NCBI GenBank assembly: GCA_937965735.1
Contig: CALCKU010000065.1
Location: 1 to 41,464, forward strand
DNA length: 41,464 bases
Direction: 5' to 3'
From: an uncultured Caulobacterales bacterium
GTDB taxonomy: Bacteria > Pseudomonadota > Alphaproteobacteria > Caulobacterales > Maricaulaceae
The notes beneath the pieces are model-generated. The model had not been told where the DNA came from, ran no database searches, and was given only the letters and a program-made list of their open reading frames with translations. The position numbers were made by a program, and so were the translations under genes. Below, in pieces: positions 7,043-14,666 of this stretch (position 1 is the first letter of the stretch; each line of letters begins with the position of its first letter).

Positions 7043-9127
7043 CTACTTTTTATTCATGCGTTGAAGTTTCACCAAATCATCGGGTTCGCCAATAATCGCG
7101 ACCCCGTCCCCTGAACTTAAGATCGTCTCGGGTGTTGCCGCCATAACCATACCATTGCGTTCGATTAATGCAATTAAACACGAATCCGCAATTTCGACCT
7201 CTGAAATCGCTTTGCCGACTTGACACGCCAATACTGGGAATGAAGAAACAGGCCCATGCAGGAAATGATCGTCCCGCATGAGGACTTCATTCATATCTTT
7301 ATCTGTGTTTGCAGACAACCAACGGGTCTCAAAATGATCGCTTTGCACGACCTCGGCCAAATGCCCGGCGAGGCGTAAATCAAGCCCTACAGGTTTTTTC
7401 GGAGTTAATAGGAACATCAATGTGTGAGCGTTTTCCAAATTTAGAACATCTAGCTTGGCTTGCGGCCCAAAACGCAGGACAAAAAGCTCGGGCTGTTTCA
7501 CCGAATCCGCGCTCTGATAAGCAATATAAACGCCGTTATTAATGGGTCGTAATTGAAGTTTATCTTTTGAAAAACAGGTTTCAATCACATCGGATTCAAA
7601 TTGAAAATCTGCTTCTGCACGCTCTGTCATAATGCTGTGCAATTGCCCAAGATCATAGTGTCCATAGCGAAAATCCATCATAGCACTGCGTGCAATCACA
7701 GCCTCATAAGAGAGGTTCTCAGCTTGTGTACGGTCGTGAATAATGGTCATCAGTTCGCGCTCTAGCCCTTCATAACGTTGCTGACCCAAACGCTCATGCA
7801 CGTGGAAAATTGCGCCGCGGCGCTCTGTCCGCTTTGACCCGTAAAAATGATACCACAAGACACAACCAATCGTGACCATGCCTGTAAAAGCAATGGCGAG
7901 AATTCCCATTTCAATAATGAGCCAAAACGAGATCAGAATACCCGTAATCTGTAACCATGGGTAGAAAGGCGCTTTAAATCCGGGTTGATAGCTATCAATA
8001 CGGGATTCGCGCATCACAATAACCGCGACACAAATGAGACCAAAAAGAAGAAGTTGAAATGCAGATGCAAGCTTGGCCACAGATGCAACATCAAATAAGA
8101 CCAGCACAGAAATCATGGCCAAGACTGTGACAATGATAGAAGTCGTCGGCGTACCATGTTTACCGATTTCAGAGAGACGGTTTGGCACAAGTTTGTCTTT
8201 AGCCATAGCATAGGGATAACGCGAAGCCGACATAATGCCTGCATTCCCTGTTGAAGCAAAGGCGGCGATTGCGGCCACGACAATCAAAAAAACGCCGATA
8301 CCAAAAGGCCAATGCCCGAGGAAGACCCGTCCCGCATCCGCAATAGGGGTTAAACTGTCATAGAGGGCTTGAGGTTCGAGTAATTTAATTAAGATCAACG
8401 TACCGAATGTATAGATTATCGTTGCCGTAATCAGAGACAATGTCATGCCCAGCGGTATATTACGGTCAGGATTTTGAACTTCTTCTGCGACACTCGCAAC
8501 CTTAGTCAGGCCCGCATAAGAGACAAAGACCAAGCCTATCGTCGAGACAAACCCAATCAAGCCAGATTTAAAAAATTTGCCATGATCATCCTCAGGGCGG
8601 AACGCTTCGACCCAGCCAGTCTCTTTAAATCCCAATAAGCAAAAGCCGATTAAAATAATAACCAAAGTCGTGACGAGAATCCGCTGAAGCAAAGTCGTTT
8701 CTTTAGCCCCAAATATATTGATGACGCCAAAGGCTATCGTTAGTAATATCGCTGTAATCGTGAAGGGTAAGTCTAGGTAAATCCCTAAATATGCGCCCAT
8801 ACCAACAAGCGCAAATGCACTTTTAAAGACGACGGCAATCCATGAACCTAATCCGCCAATGGTTCCCATAAGCGGCCCCATGGCGCGGTCGAGGAAATAA
8901 TATGTCCCGCCCGCTTTCGGCATAGCGGTTGACAATTCGGCCATGCAATACATGGCAGGTAAAATCAAAAACCCAGCTAAAAAATAAGCGAGGTAAACAG
9001 AATTACCTGTGTAGGAGGCCGCAATACCTGGCAGAAGAAACAAGCCCGAGCTGAACATTGCCCCTGTTGACATGGCATAAACATCAAACAGGGTCAGGTT
9101 CTTTTTTAATGAATTCGTATCGCTCAT
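7043..9127 (-). CDS. APC-superfamily permease fused to EIIA-like and RCK_C (TrkA-C) domains
   Basis: The first about 425 of 694 residues form 12 membrane segments of the amino acid-polyamine-organocation (APC) type, with the family signature SSGLFLLPG in TM1, a SYAGLTKVASVAEEVQNPDR loop region, and ASTGNAGIMSASRYPYAMA. A long cytosolic tail follows. Residues about 475-600 resemble a PTS EIIA type-2 fold (NGVYIAY in place of NGIAIPH), but the phosphorylated His is Tyr537, so it cannot act as a phosphocarrier. Residues about 625-690 resemble an RCK_C/TrkA-C ligand-binding domain (SEVEIADSCLIALIERNGMVMAATPETILSSGDGVAIIG). The gene heads the sbtA-sbtB operon (five-base gap to sbtA), so it may act in or sense inorganic-carbon or Na+/osmotic state. 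The substrate is unknown; an amino-acid or cation-coupled transporter is equally possible. Confidence 0.85.
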   Translation of the reverse strand: MSDTNSLKKNLTLFDVYAMSTGAMFSSGLFLLPGIAASYTGNSVYLAYFLAGFLILPAMYCMAELSTAMPKAGGTYYFLDRAMGPLMGTIGGLGSWIAVVFKSAFALVGMGAYLGIYLDLPFTITAILLTIAFGVINIFGAKETTLLQRILVTTLVIILIGFCLLGFKETGWVEAFRPEDDHGKFFKSGLIGFVSTIGLVFVSYAGLTKVASVAEEVQNPDRNIPLGMTLSLITATIIYTFGTLILIKLLEPQALYDSLTPIADAGRVFLGHWPFGIGVFLIVVAAIAAFASTGNAGIMSASRYPYAMAKDKLVPNRLSEIGKHGTPTTSIIVTVLAMISVLVLFDVASVAKLASAFQLLLFGLICVAVIVMRESRIDSYQPGFKAPFYPWLQITGILISFWLIIEMGILAIAFTGMVTIGCVLWYHFYGSKRTERRGAIFHVHERLGQQRYEGLERELMTIIHDRTQAENLSYEAVIARSAMMDFRYGHYDLGQLHSIMTERAEADFQFESDVIETCFSKDKLQLRPINNGVYIAYQSADSVKQPELFVLRFGPQAKLDVLNLENAHTLMFLLTPKKPVGLDLRLAGHLAEVVQSDHFETRWLSANTDKDMNEVLMRDDHFLHGPVSSFPVLACQVGKAISEVEIADSCLIALIERNGMVMAATPETILSSGDGVAIIGEPDDLVKLQRMNKK

Positions 9128-9214
9128 AATAGGTCTCTTCAGGCTTTTGAGCGCAAATTAAAGATAAAACCCTAACTTAATCTCTAATTTTTCACAATGT
9201 TACTTAACCCTTTA

Positions 9215-9238
9215 TGCCCACTCGAATACCTGTGGGCA
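9215..9238 (-). terminator. Hairpin after nhaA
   Basis: TGCCCAC (9215-9221) and GTGGGCA (9232-9238) form a perfect 7-bp stem with a 10-base loop, seven bases after the nhaA stop. No T-run follows on the minus strand, so it may be a weak terminator or an mRNA 3'-end stabiliser between nhaA and the permease-sbtAB operon. Confidence 0.45.
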
Positions 9239-9245
9239 ACGATGC

Positions 9246-10481
9246 TTAGGCTTTCACGGGATCCGTATCGAGTGTTTTAGAGTCGGACTTTTGTCCAACG
9301 TGACTCTCAATATTTTTTGAACAAAAATATCTGAGCATTACAAATCCCATTACACCCGATGCAATTGACCCCATTAACACACCCAAACGAACAGAGTTGA
9401 GCATTGCGTCGCCTTCAAAGGCAAGCGTTCCGATAAAGAGACTCATCGTAAAGCCGACACCGGTTAGGCAGGCGACCCCGTAAACTTGGCACCAATTCGT
9501 GTCCTCTGGTAACTTGGCAAAGCCAAGCTTAACAGCGAGCCATGCGAGTGAGAACACACCCAATTGCTTACCTATAAACAGGCCGAGCGCAATACCGAGA
9601 GGTAGCGGCGCTAAAAGATCTGCAAGGCTAATCCCTTTGAGCGACACACCGGCATTAGCAAAGGCAAAAAGCGGCAATATAAGGAACGCAACCCATACAT
9701 GCAAACCATGTTCTGCGCGGTGCAGAGGTGAGCTTTCATGTGGGTTCTTGGCTTTCAGCGGTATCGCAAGCGCGGTTACAACACCCGCAAGCGTGGCATG
9801 AACACCTGACTTTAACACACAGGCCCAGACGAAGACTCCGATCAACGCATAGGGCGTGATGCGCATGACGCCCATACGATTGAGCGCAAACAAGGCCATG
9901 GTTCCAACACCGCCCCATCCAAGCGCAACGAGTGAGAGGTCTTGTGTGTAAAAAATGGCAATGATAATAATCGCTGCAAGATCATCAATAATTGCAACCG
10001 CAAGCAATAATATCTTGAGAGAAACTGGCACACGCGAACCGACAAGTGCCAAGACGCCGAGCGCAAACGCAATATCCGTTGCCGCTGGGATTGCCCAGCC
10101 CTGTATCGCGACCGGGTCTGTCCAATTCAGGAAGGCGTATATCCCCGCAGGTGCAAGAATACCGCCAAGCGCTGCGAATAATGGTAAGGCCGCTTTGTCA
10201 AAACTTGAAAGCTCGCCTTCGAAAACCTCATTTTTGATTTCTAACCCGACAAGGAAAAAGAAGATCGCCATTAAGCCATCATTAATCCAAAGTAAGAGCG
10301 GTTTAGCGATTTCAAAACTGCCAAATTGAATTTCAACAGGCGTCGATAAAAAGCCCGAATACAGGCCCGACAGCGGTGAATTATTGGCGATCAACGCAAA
10401 CAAGGCAACGAACATGAGCACGAAGCCCGCAGACGTTTCAAGTCTTAGAAAATCCTGAATTTTATTAACAATACGCGGCAT
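9246..10481 (-). CDS. nhaA: Na+/H+ antiporter NhaA
   Basis: NhaA exports Na+ in exchange for H+ across the inner membrane and controls pH and salt. The 411-residue protein shows the family hallmarks: RLETSAGFVLMFVALFALI in TM1, LWINDGLMAIFFFLVGLEIK, the discontinuous helix IPAATDIAFALGV with Asp136 (equivalent to Asp133 of E. coli), and the transport-site pair AVAIIDDLAA with Asp166 and Asp167 (equivalent to Asp163/Asp164). A hydrophilic C-terminal tail ends in DTDPVKA. The gene lies 118 bases upstream of the permease-sbtA-sbtB operon on the same strand. As SbtA uses inward Na+, NhaA could restore the gradient. This link is inferred from position; NhaA is also common as a stand-alone gene. 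Confidence 0.95.
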   Translation of the reverse strand: MPRIVNKIQDFLRLETSAGFVLMFVALFALIANNSPLSGLYSGFLSTPVEIQFGSFEIAKPLLLWINDGLMAIFFFLVGLEIKNEVFEGELSSFDKAALPLFAALGGILAPAGIYAFLNWTDPVAIQGWAIPAATDIAFALGVLALVGSRVPVSLKILLLAVAIIDDLAAIIIIAIFYTQDLSLVALGWGGVGTMALFALNRMGVMRITPYALIGVFVWACVLKSGVHATLAGVVTALAIPLKAKNPHESSPLHRAEHGLHVWVAFLILPLFAFANAGVSLKGISLADLLAPLPLGIALGLFIGKQLGVFSLAWLAVKLGFAKLPEDTNWCQVYGVACLTGVGFTMSLFIGTLAFEGDAMLNSVRLGVLMGSIASGVMGFVMLRYFCSKNIESHVGQKSDSKTLDTDPVKA

Positions 10482-10570
10482 TAATGTGAGTTTCCATAAA
10501 TTAGTGAACCCTGCCCTATAGACAGAGTTCCAGAGTGATAAAGATTATATAATTAAAATCGGTTAACGTA

Positions 10571-10873
10571 TTAAGACGTTGGCAACGTCATCCGCAATTT
10601 AATGAGTGACAATGCTTTAGGATGCGGTGGCATGGCCCGCCCGCCCATTGTTGTCAGACGTGCGATTGCATCATTCATGGTTTTGTGAACCAAATTATGA
10701 TCTTCGTTAAAACGCTTTACAGCGACAGTCAGTTCTTCAATTGCAGCCTCTATATTACGTTCATTTAAATACGTTTCCGCATTGCCTATGTGCCGTTCAA
10801 TATGGCTTCCAATATTTTCCATGTCCATCTTTTCGTTCTTTGAATGCTTTTCAATTGTGTGTGTTGTCATCAT
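10571..10873 (-). CDS. Small hypothetical helical protein (100 aa)
   Basis: I do not recognise this 100-residue protein. It begins with a His/Lys-rich polar segment (HTIEKHSKNEKMDMEN) and continues as a predicted helical hairpin, with a first helix around HIERHIGNAETYLNERNIEAA and a second around EELTVAVKRFNEDHNLVHKTMNDAIARL, then a Pro/Gly turn and a basic tail. Alternating charged and hydrophobic residues suggest a helical bundle or oligomerisation domain. Its ATG overlaps the TGA stop of an upstream 30-codon membrane peptide (ATGATG/TGA arrangement), which indicates translational coupling. It is the last gene of a three-gene operon divergent from the OxyR-like regulator. Function is unknown. 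Confidence 0.65.
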   Translation of the reverse strand: MMTTHTIEKHSKNEKMDMENIGSHIERHIGNAETYLNERNIEAAIEELTVAVKRFNEDHNLVHKTMNDAIARLTTMGGRAMPPHPKALSLIKLRMTLPTS

Positions 10874-10962
10874 ATTTCTGCCGTCATACCAATGGTTAGA
10901 ATGAGAAAGACCAGTGTTAGCTCGGCCTTCATTTTTTGAAAAAATTGGGTCACTTTTGTCAT
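10870..10962 (-). CDS. 30-residue single-span membrane peptide
   Basis: An unusually short frame starts at ATG 10962 and ends in TGA at 10870-10872. The peptide has an N-terminal basic amphipathic part (MTKVTQFFQKMKAE) and a hydrophobic helix (LTLVFLILTIGMTAEI), so it should sit in the inner membrane. A purine-rich AAGAGAAAG stretch lies 4-12 bases before the ATG and can serve as ribosome binding site. The TGA overlaps the next gene's ATG, giving a four-base ATGA junction typical of coupled translation. The gene is too short for usual gene callers. It could instead be a leader peptide whose translation controls the downstream gene. Confidence 0.6.
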   Translation of the reverse strand: MTKVTQFFQKMKAELTLVFLILTIGMTAEI

Positions 10963-11044
10963 AATGGTCTTTCTCTTAAAATGTTACGTGCGTTAAATTC
11001 AACGAGACTTAACGATCAAGTCGAAATTTGGATCGGGTTGCGCC

Positions 11045-11275
11045 CTAGAACCAAGTCGAGCGGGGCGTTGAACCCGACTGCATAGCCAATCGTCTGGCCC
11101 GGCGACGGCGCATAATTGCACTCGTTGAAGCCTCATTATCTTCTGATCGCTCATTTGAGAGAGTATTTTGAATATAGGCTGGCTGCGGTGCTTGGAAACC
11201 GCGGTTTAGAAATTCACGGCTCAAGAAATTTGTAAGCTTCTGTGGCACATTTTGACTTTGAGTAACGCGAAACAT
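11045..11275 (-). CDS. Small basic hypothetical protein (76 aa)
   Basis: The 76-residue protein has no domain I recognise. It starts MFRVTQSQNVPQKLTNFLSRE, has a polar middle rich in Asn/Ser/Glu and carries an Arg cluster (IMRRRRARRLAM, residues about 54-65) that could bind nucleic acid or membranes. Support for translation is strong: AAGGAG lies six bases before the ATG (plus-strand complement CTCCTT 11282-11287). It is the first gene of the operon that faces away from the OxyR-like regulator, and shares that regulator's operator region. The next gene (30-residue peptide) begins 82 bases downstream. A role in stress response is a guess from position only. Confidence 0.6.
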   Translation of the reverse strand: MFRVTQSQNVPQKLTNFLSREFLNRGFQAPQPAYIQNTLSNERSEDNEASTSAIMRRRRARRLAMQSGSTPRSTWF

Positions 11276-11332
11276 TTTTTTCTCCTTTTGTTAACGCACT
11301 CTCTCTATAGAAAATTTTATTGCATAATTAAA

Positions 11333-11369
11333 ATATAAAGATACTATCGACGTCATAGCTTTTAATTAT
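11333..11369 (+). promoter_or_regulatory. OxyR-type tandem operator upstream of the oxyR-like gene
   Basis: The bases read ATAT-N7-CTAT-N7-ATAG-N7-TTAT with exact seven-base spacing: 11333-11336, 11344-11347, 11355-11358 and 11366-11369. The E. coli OxyR consensus is ATAG-N7-CTAT-N7-ATAG-N7-CTAT, so 14 of 16 core bases match. It lies 13 bases upstream of the ATG at 11382, in the region shared with the divergent small-gene operon, which is the typical place for LysR autoregulation. Confidence 0.7.
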
Positions 11370-11381
11370 ATCAGAGTTGCC

Positions 11382-12287
11382 ATGAAACCGAGTCTACGTC
11401 AGTTACAATATCTTGTTGCCATAGCCGAAACGGGAACCATGAGTGAGGCCGCCAAGCGTACCTTTGTCAGCCAACCGAGCCTGTCTATGCAAATTAAAGA
11501 TATGGAAGCCCAGCTCGGCGCTGCCCTTGTTGAACGCGGACGTTTAGGCGCAGTATTAACGCCGCTCGGCGTAGAAGCCGTTCGGCGCGCCCGACATATT
11601 TTACGCCAAGTGGAAGATTTAAAAGTACTGGCAAGTGAAGCCAAAGGAACGCTTGCTGGCCGCGTGCGCCTTGGCGTTTTACCAACAGTCGGCCCGTATC
11701 TTTTGCCCCGCGCAACCCGCCGATTACACCAAGAATATCCCGCCTTGCGCTTAACCGTTCACGAGGAGCGCACAGTTGATCTTGAGGAACATTTATCAGA
11801 CGGTCGTTTTGACGTCATTATTTCAACACCAGAAGACCATCCTGGTACGAAGTCTCATTCGATTGTACAGGAAAATATTTATATTTGCGTTGCGCCCGAT
11901 GACCCCCTCGCGCTTGAAACAGGGCCTGTCCACATGAAAGCGCTCAAAGGCCGCGAGTTTTTAACGCTGGGGCATGGGCATAAATTTGCCATTGTCGTTA
12001 AAAACCTTGCGAGTATTGCTGGTGCGAGTACAAGCGGCACATATGAAGGCACCTCGCTTGATGCCATTCGTCAAATGGCTTCCATGGGTGAGAGCATTGC
12101 CGTGCTACCCAGTTTATACGCCATATCGGAAGCCAAGCGCGATCCGCTCTTAATTGTTCGCCCTATTCAGCATGCCAAAGCACAAAGAGAAATTGCCTTA
12201 ATGTGGCGCGATAGCTCCCCTTTAGCAGAAAAATTTGATACGATTGGCGCAGTTTTTGAAGATGTCGCAAAAGAAATTATGAAATAG
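11382..12287 (+). CDS. OxyR-like LysR regulator lacking the redox cysteines
   Basis: This is a LysR-type regulator of OxyR length (301 residues). The N-terminal winged HTH spans about residues 3-62 (TMSEAAKRTFVSQPSLSMQIKDME). The effector domain has the OxyR signature GVLPTVGPYLLPRATRRLHQEYP with Thr102. In OxyR, peroxide oxidises Cys199 to a disulfide with Cys208. An ungapped alignment by eye of GREFLTLGHGHKFAIVVKNLA to the OxyR segment (LLMLEDGHCLRDQAMGFC) puts Lys201 and Ala210 at those positions. The only cysteine is Cys169. It should therefore not sense peroxide by the disulfide mechanism, though it retains the fold and probably the DNA specificity: OxyR-type operators occur at its own promoter and at katG. 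It diverges from a three-gene small-protein operon. It may respond to another ligand or act constitutively. Confidence 0.85.
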   Translation: MKPSLRQLQYLVAIAETGTMSEAAKRTFVSQPSLSMQIKDMEAQLGAALVERGRLGAVLTPLGVEAVRRARHILRQVEDLKVLASEAKGTLAGRVRLGVLPTVGPYLLPRATRRLHQEYPALRLTVHEERTVDLEEHLSDGRFDVIISTPEDHPGTKSHSIVQENIYICVAPDDPLALETGPVHMKALKGREFLTLGHGHKFAIVVKNLASIAGASTSGTYEGTSLDAIRQMASMGESIAVLPSLYAISEAKRDPLLIVRPIQHAKAQREIALMWRDSSPLAEKFDTIGAVFEDVAKEIMK

Positions 12288-12299
12288 TAAGCGCTTACT
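12286..12299. repeat. Perfect 14-bp palindrome at convergent gene ends
   Basis: AGTAAGCGCTTACT is a perfect palindrome that begins inside the TAG stop codon of the OxyR-like gene. It is between two convergent genes. It resembles LacI/GalR-family operator cores (AAGCGCTT), and a 5-bp stem with a GCGC loop would also be possible. No T-run follows on either strand. Confidence 0.6.
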
Positions 12300-12344
12300 T
12301 ACAAAAATTATAGGCTGTATTCTATCTCTGAACCCGCATAGCTC

Positions 12345-13334
12345 TTATGGGGTCTGCAATGCCCTAGCATATAAAGCCGCCGCCCCAATTAAAGGCGCTT
12401 CTGAATTTTCCATAAGGCGAATGGGAATATGGCGCATATAATCGGATCGCGCCCCGCGATTTAAAAAAACGGTTAACGCATCGGGTGCCATTAAAAAGTC
12501 AATCATACGTTCGCTCACACCGCCCGCGAGAACAATACCGCCGCGCGCACCGCCAGCCAGTGCGAGATCACCAAGCGCCCCCATTACCGCATGTGAGCGT
12601 ATTTTGCAGACTTCAAGACAAATAGTATCACCTTGCCCAGCCTTTTCCCGAATATGGTCAGGGCTTAAAGATTTATAGCCAACCTTATGCCGTTCACAAA
12701 CGGCTTCGTGTACTTTTCCAAGACCTGAACCCGAACTCACCAATTCTAAAGACACATAACCGTAATCTCGGGCGAGAATATCACGAACGACCAATTCTTC
12801 CGGTGTGCGCGGGACATAGGCAATGTGTCCCCCCTCTGTGCTAACCACGCGCCATTGTTTTTGGCCTACGGACTCACTCGGCAAAAGATAAGCGACCCCA
12901 AAGCCTGTCCCGGGACCCGCAACAAGAACAGGTTCACGTTCATAAGCCTGCCCAGACTGCACAGACTTAAAGTCAGTCTCTGACAGCTCGGGCACAGAAC
13001 GGGCCATAGCGGCAAAGTCATTAAAAAAAAGAGCACTCTCAAGATTAAAGGCTTGTTTTAATCCCGCTTCCGACACACTCCAAGCTCTATTGGTTAAAGT
13101 AACAGTCCCGTCTACAATCGGCCCTGCAATTGCGAGCGACATATGTTTAGGCGTAACATTATATGTTTGAACATAATTCAAAATCGCATCTTCAAGCCGT
13201 CCGTAATCCGCCCCTGGATATTTTGCAAAATGCTCTATTGTCCACACGCCTTGTGCGTCTTGGCGAGCCATGCCAAATCGCACATTCGTACCGCCAATAT
13301 CCCCAACCATTAAATGTGTAAGACTGTTTACCAT
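12345..13334 (-). CDS. glk: Glucokinase
   Basis: Glk phosphorylates glucose to glucose 6-phosphate with ATP in the cytoplasm. The 329-residue protein fits the bacterial hexokinase-like glucokinase family: phosphate-1 motif VGDIGGTNVRFGMA at residues about 10-23, the LAIAGPIVDGTVTLTNRAWSVS sugar-binding part, FFNDFAAMA with the catalytic Asp, PGTGFGVAYL, TEGGHIAYVPRT, and the adenosine motif GGIVLAGGVSERM followed by PLIGAAALYA. Length is normal (about 320-340). The adjacent transcription unit on its left is the convergent OxyR-like gene; no sugar transporter or other glycolytic gene is adjacent, so it appears alone. The start ATG at 13334 is supported by the standard N-terminal spacing to the GDIGGTN motif. 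Confidence 0.95.
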   Translation of the reverse strand: MVNSLTHLMVGDIGGTNVRFGMARQDAQGVWTIEHFAKYPGADYGRLEDAILNYVQTYNVTPKHMSLAIAGPIVDGTVTLTNRAWSVSEAGLKQAFNLESALFFNDFAAMARSVPELSETDFKSVQSGQAYEREPVLVAGPGTGFGVAYLLPSESVGQKQWRVVSTEGGHIAYVPRTPEELVVRDILARDYGYVSLELVSSGSGLGKVHEAVCERHKVGYKSLSPDHIREKAGQGDTICLEVCKIRSHAVMGALGDLALAGGARGGIVLAGGVSERMIDFLMAPDALTVFLNRGARSDYMRHIPIRLMENSEAPLIGAAALYARALQTP

Positions 13335-13418
13335 ATATGTTTATTACCGCGTCTTTTCGTCTGTGCTAGTAAAAACTGTGCCTTGGGCTTGTTCTTTTCA
13401 ACCATGACGATAAAGCCC

Positions 13419-14666
13419 TTATTTCAAAATGTCAGTTTGAAACAGACGAACCTTTAAACCGCCATGGGCGATCGGTTCCGACATGGGCTTCCAAGGCAAT
13501 TGAGTGGCATGGGCCAGATTTATGTCAGACGTGATAAGTCCAACCCGCCAGCCTGAGAACTGGTCTCGCATAACCGCTCCGAAGCGACTATAGAGTCCGA
13601 ATAAATCCTTCTTTTTCCCAATACGCGCCCCGTAGGGCGGATTAACAATCACAAGCCCGCAGCCTGCCCCGATTGCCTTTGCGCTATTGCCCAAACTATT
13701 ATCGAGACGATTTTCCCCTGTGTTTTTCATGGCCTTGACCGCGCCCTCAGGGCGTTTTAGCGTTTCAATCGGCGTTGGCAAAAATTGACACACATTTGAA
13801 ACACAAGCGCGCTCTGCATTTTGATTGGCATAATCAATGACATTCACATTGCGATCAAAACCGTAAAACCTATGCTCTGTTTTTCGTATCGGCCACTCGG
13901 CTTTGAGCGCGTCAACTCTCACCGGATCATAAGTTTTAAACCGTTCAAAAGCAAATGACCGTCCGCGTCCTGCCATTAAGTTTTGCGCGATTTCTGCAGC
14001 TTCAATTAAAAATGTGCCAGAGCCACACATCGGATCCACTACAGGCTCATCGCCTGTATACCCACAAGCCTGCAAAAACAGAGCCGCCATAGTTTCGCGC
14101 ATGGGCGCTTTGCCCATAGCCTGCTTAAACCCGCGCTTATGTAAACCTGCCCCAGAGCTATCGACCGAGATCATAACATTATTATCATCGATACGGACTT
14201 TGAAAATAATATCGGCACTTTCGAGTGTCTCGGCAATCTCGGCACCGAATGTTTCATGTATCGCGCGCTCAAGACGCTCTATCGCCGCCCCTGCATGGTA
14301 GATTTTGCTTTTACGATTTGTATTCACATCGACTTTTACCGAGTATCCCCGAGTCAATATTTCGTGCCATGGGAATTTACGCGCACGCTTATCAAGTTGA
14401 GCCAAATGAAACGCACGGAAACCGCCTATTCTCACAAGAACTTTGGACGCGCCGCGTAGCGTTAAATTCGCGCGCCAAACATCGGGCCAGCCCCCCTGAA
14501 TGGTGACACCGCCGCGTATGATTTTTGGCAATTTGAACCCATTATTTTGAACTTCCGACAATAAGACAGTCTCTAAGCCCGGCGGCGTTACAATCAGGAT
14601 TTCAAAAGGCGCTTTATTGATCTCGCGATTGGAAGCGCCCGAAACCTTGGTGTCAATAATGGACAC
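13419..14666 (-). CDS. THUMP-domain class I SAM-dependent RNA methyltransferase (RlmL N-terminal/TrmN-like)
   Basis: The protein (415 residues from GTG 14666) joins an N-terminal THUMP/ferredoxin-like RNA-binding part (FEILIVTPPGLETVLLSEVQNN, then GGVTIQGG and IGGFRAFHLAQLDK) to a C-terminal Rossmann methyltransferase. Motif I is VDPMCGSGTFLIEAA and the catalytic motif IV is VIVNPPYGARIG. The family includes RlmL (YcbY), which makes m2G in 23S rRNA. Here the second methyltransferase half (RlmK) is absent, as in many bacteria. The reading frame extends further upstream inside abgT, but GTG at 14666 overlaps the abgT TAG stop by one base (TAGTG) and places the start just before the first THUMP strand. 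No clear ribosome binding site is seen, so translation is probably coupled to abgT. Confidence 0.88.
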   Translation of the reverse strand: MSIIDTKVSGASNREINKAPFEILIVTPPGLETVLLSEVQNNGFKLPKIIRGGVTIQGGWPDVWRANLTLRGASKVLVRIGGFRAFHLAQLDKRARKFPWHEILTRGYSVKVDVNTNRKSKIYHAGAAIERLERAIHETFGAEIAETLESADIIFKVRIDDNNVMISVDSSGAGLHKRGFKQAMGKAPMRETMAALFLQACGYTGDEPVVDPMCGSGTFLIEAAEIAQNLMAGRGRSFAFERFKTYDPVRVDALKAEWPIRKTEHRFYGFDRNVNVIDYANQNAERACVSNVCQFLPTPIETLKRPEGAVKAMKNTGENRLDNSLGNSAKAIGAGCGLVIVNPPYGARIGKKKDLFGLYSRFGAVMRDQFSGWRVGLITSDINLAHATQLPWKPMSEPIAHGGLKVRLFQTDILK

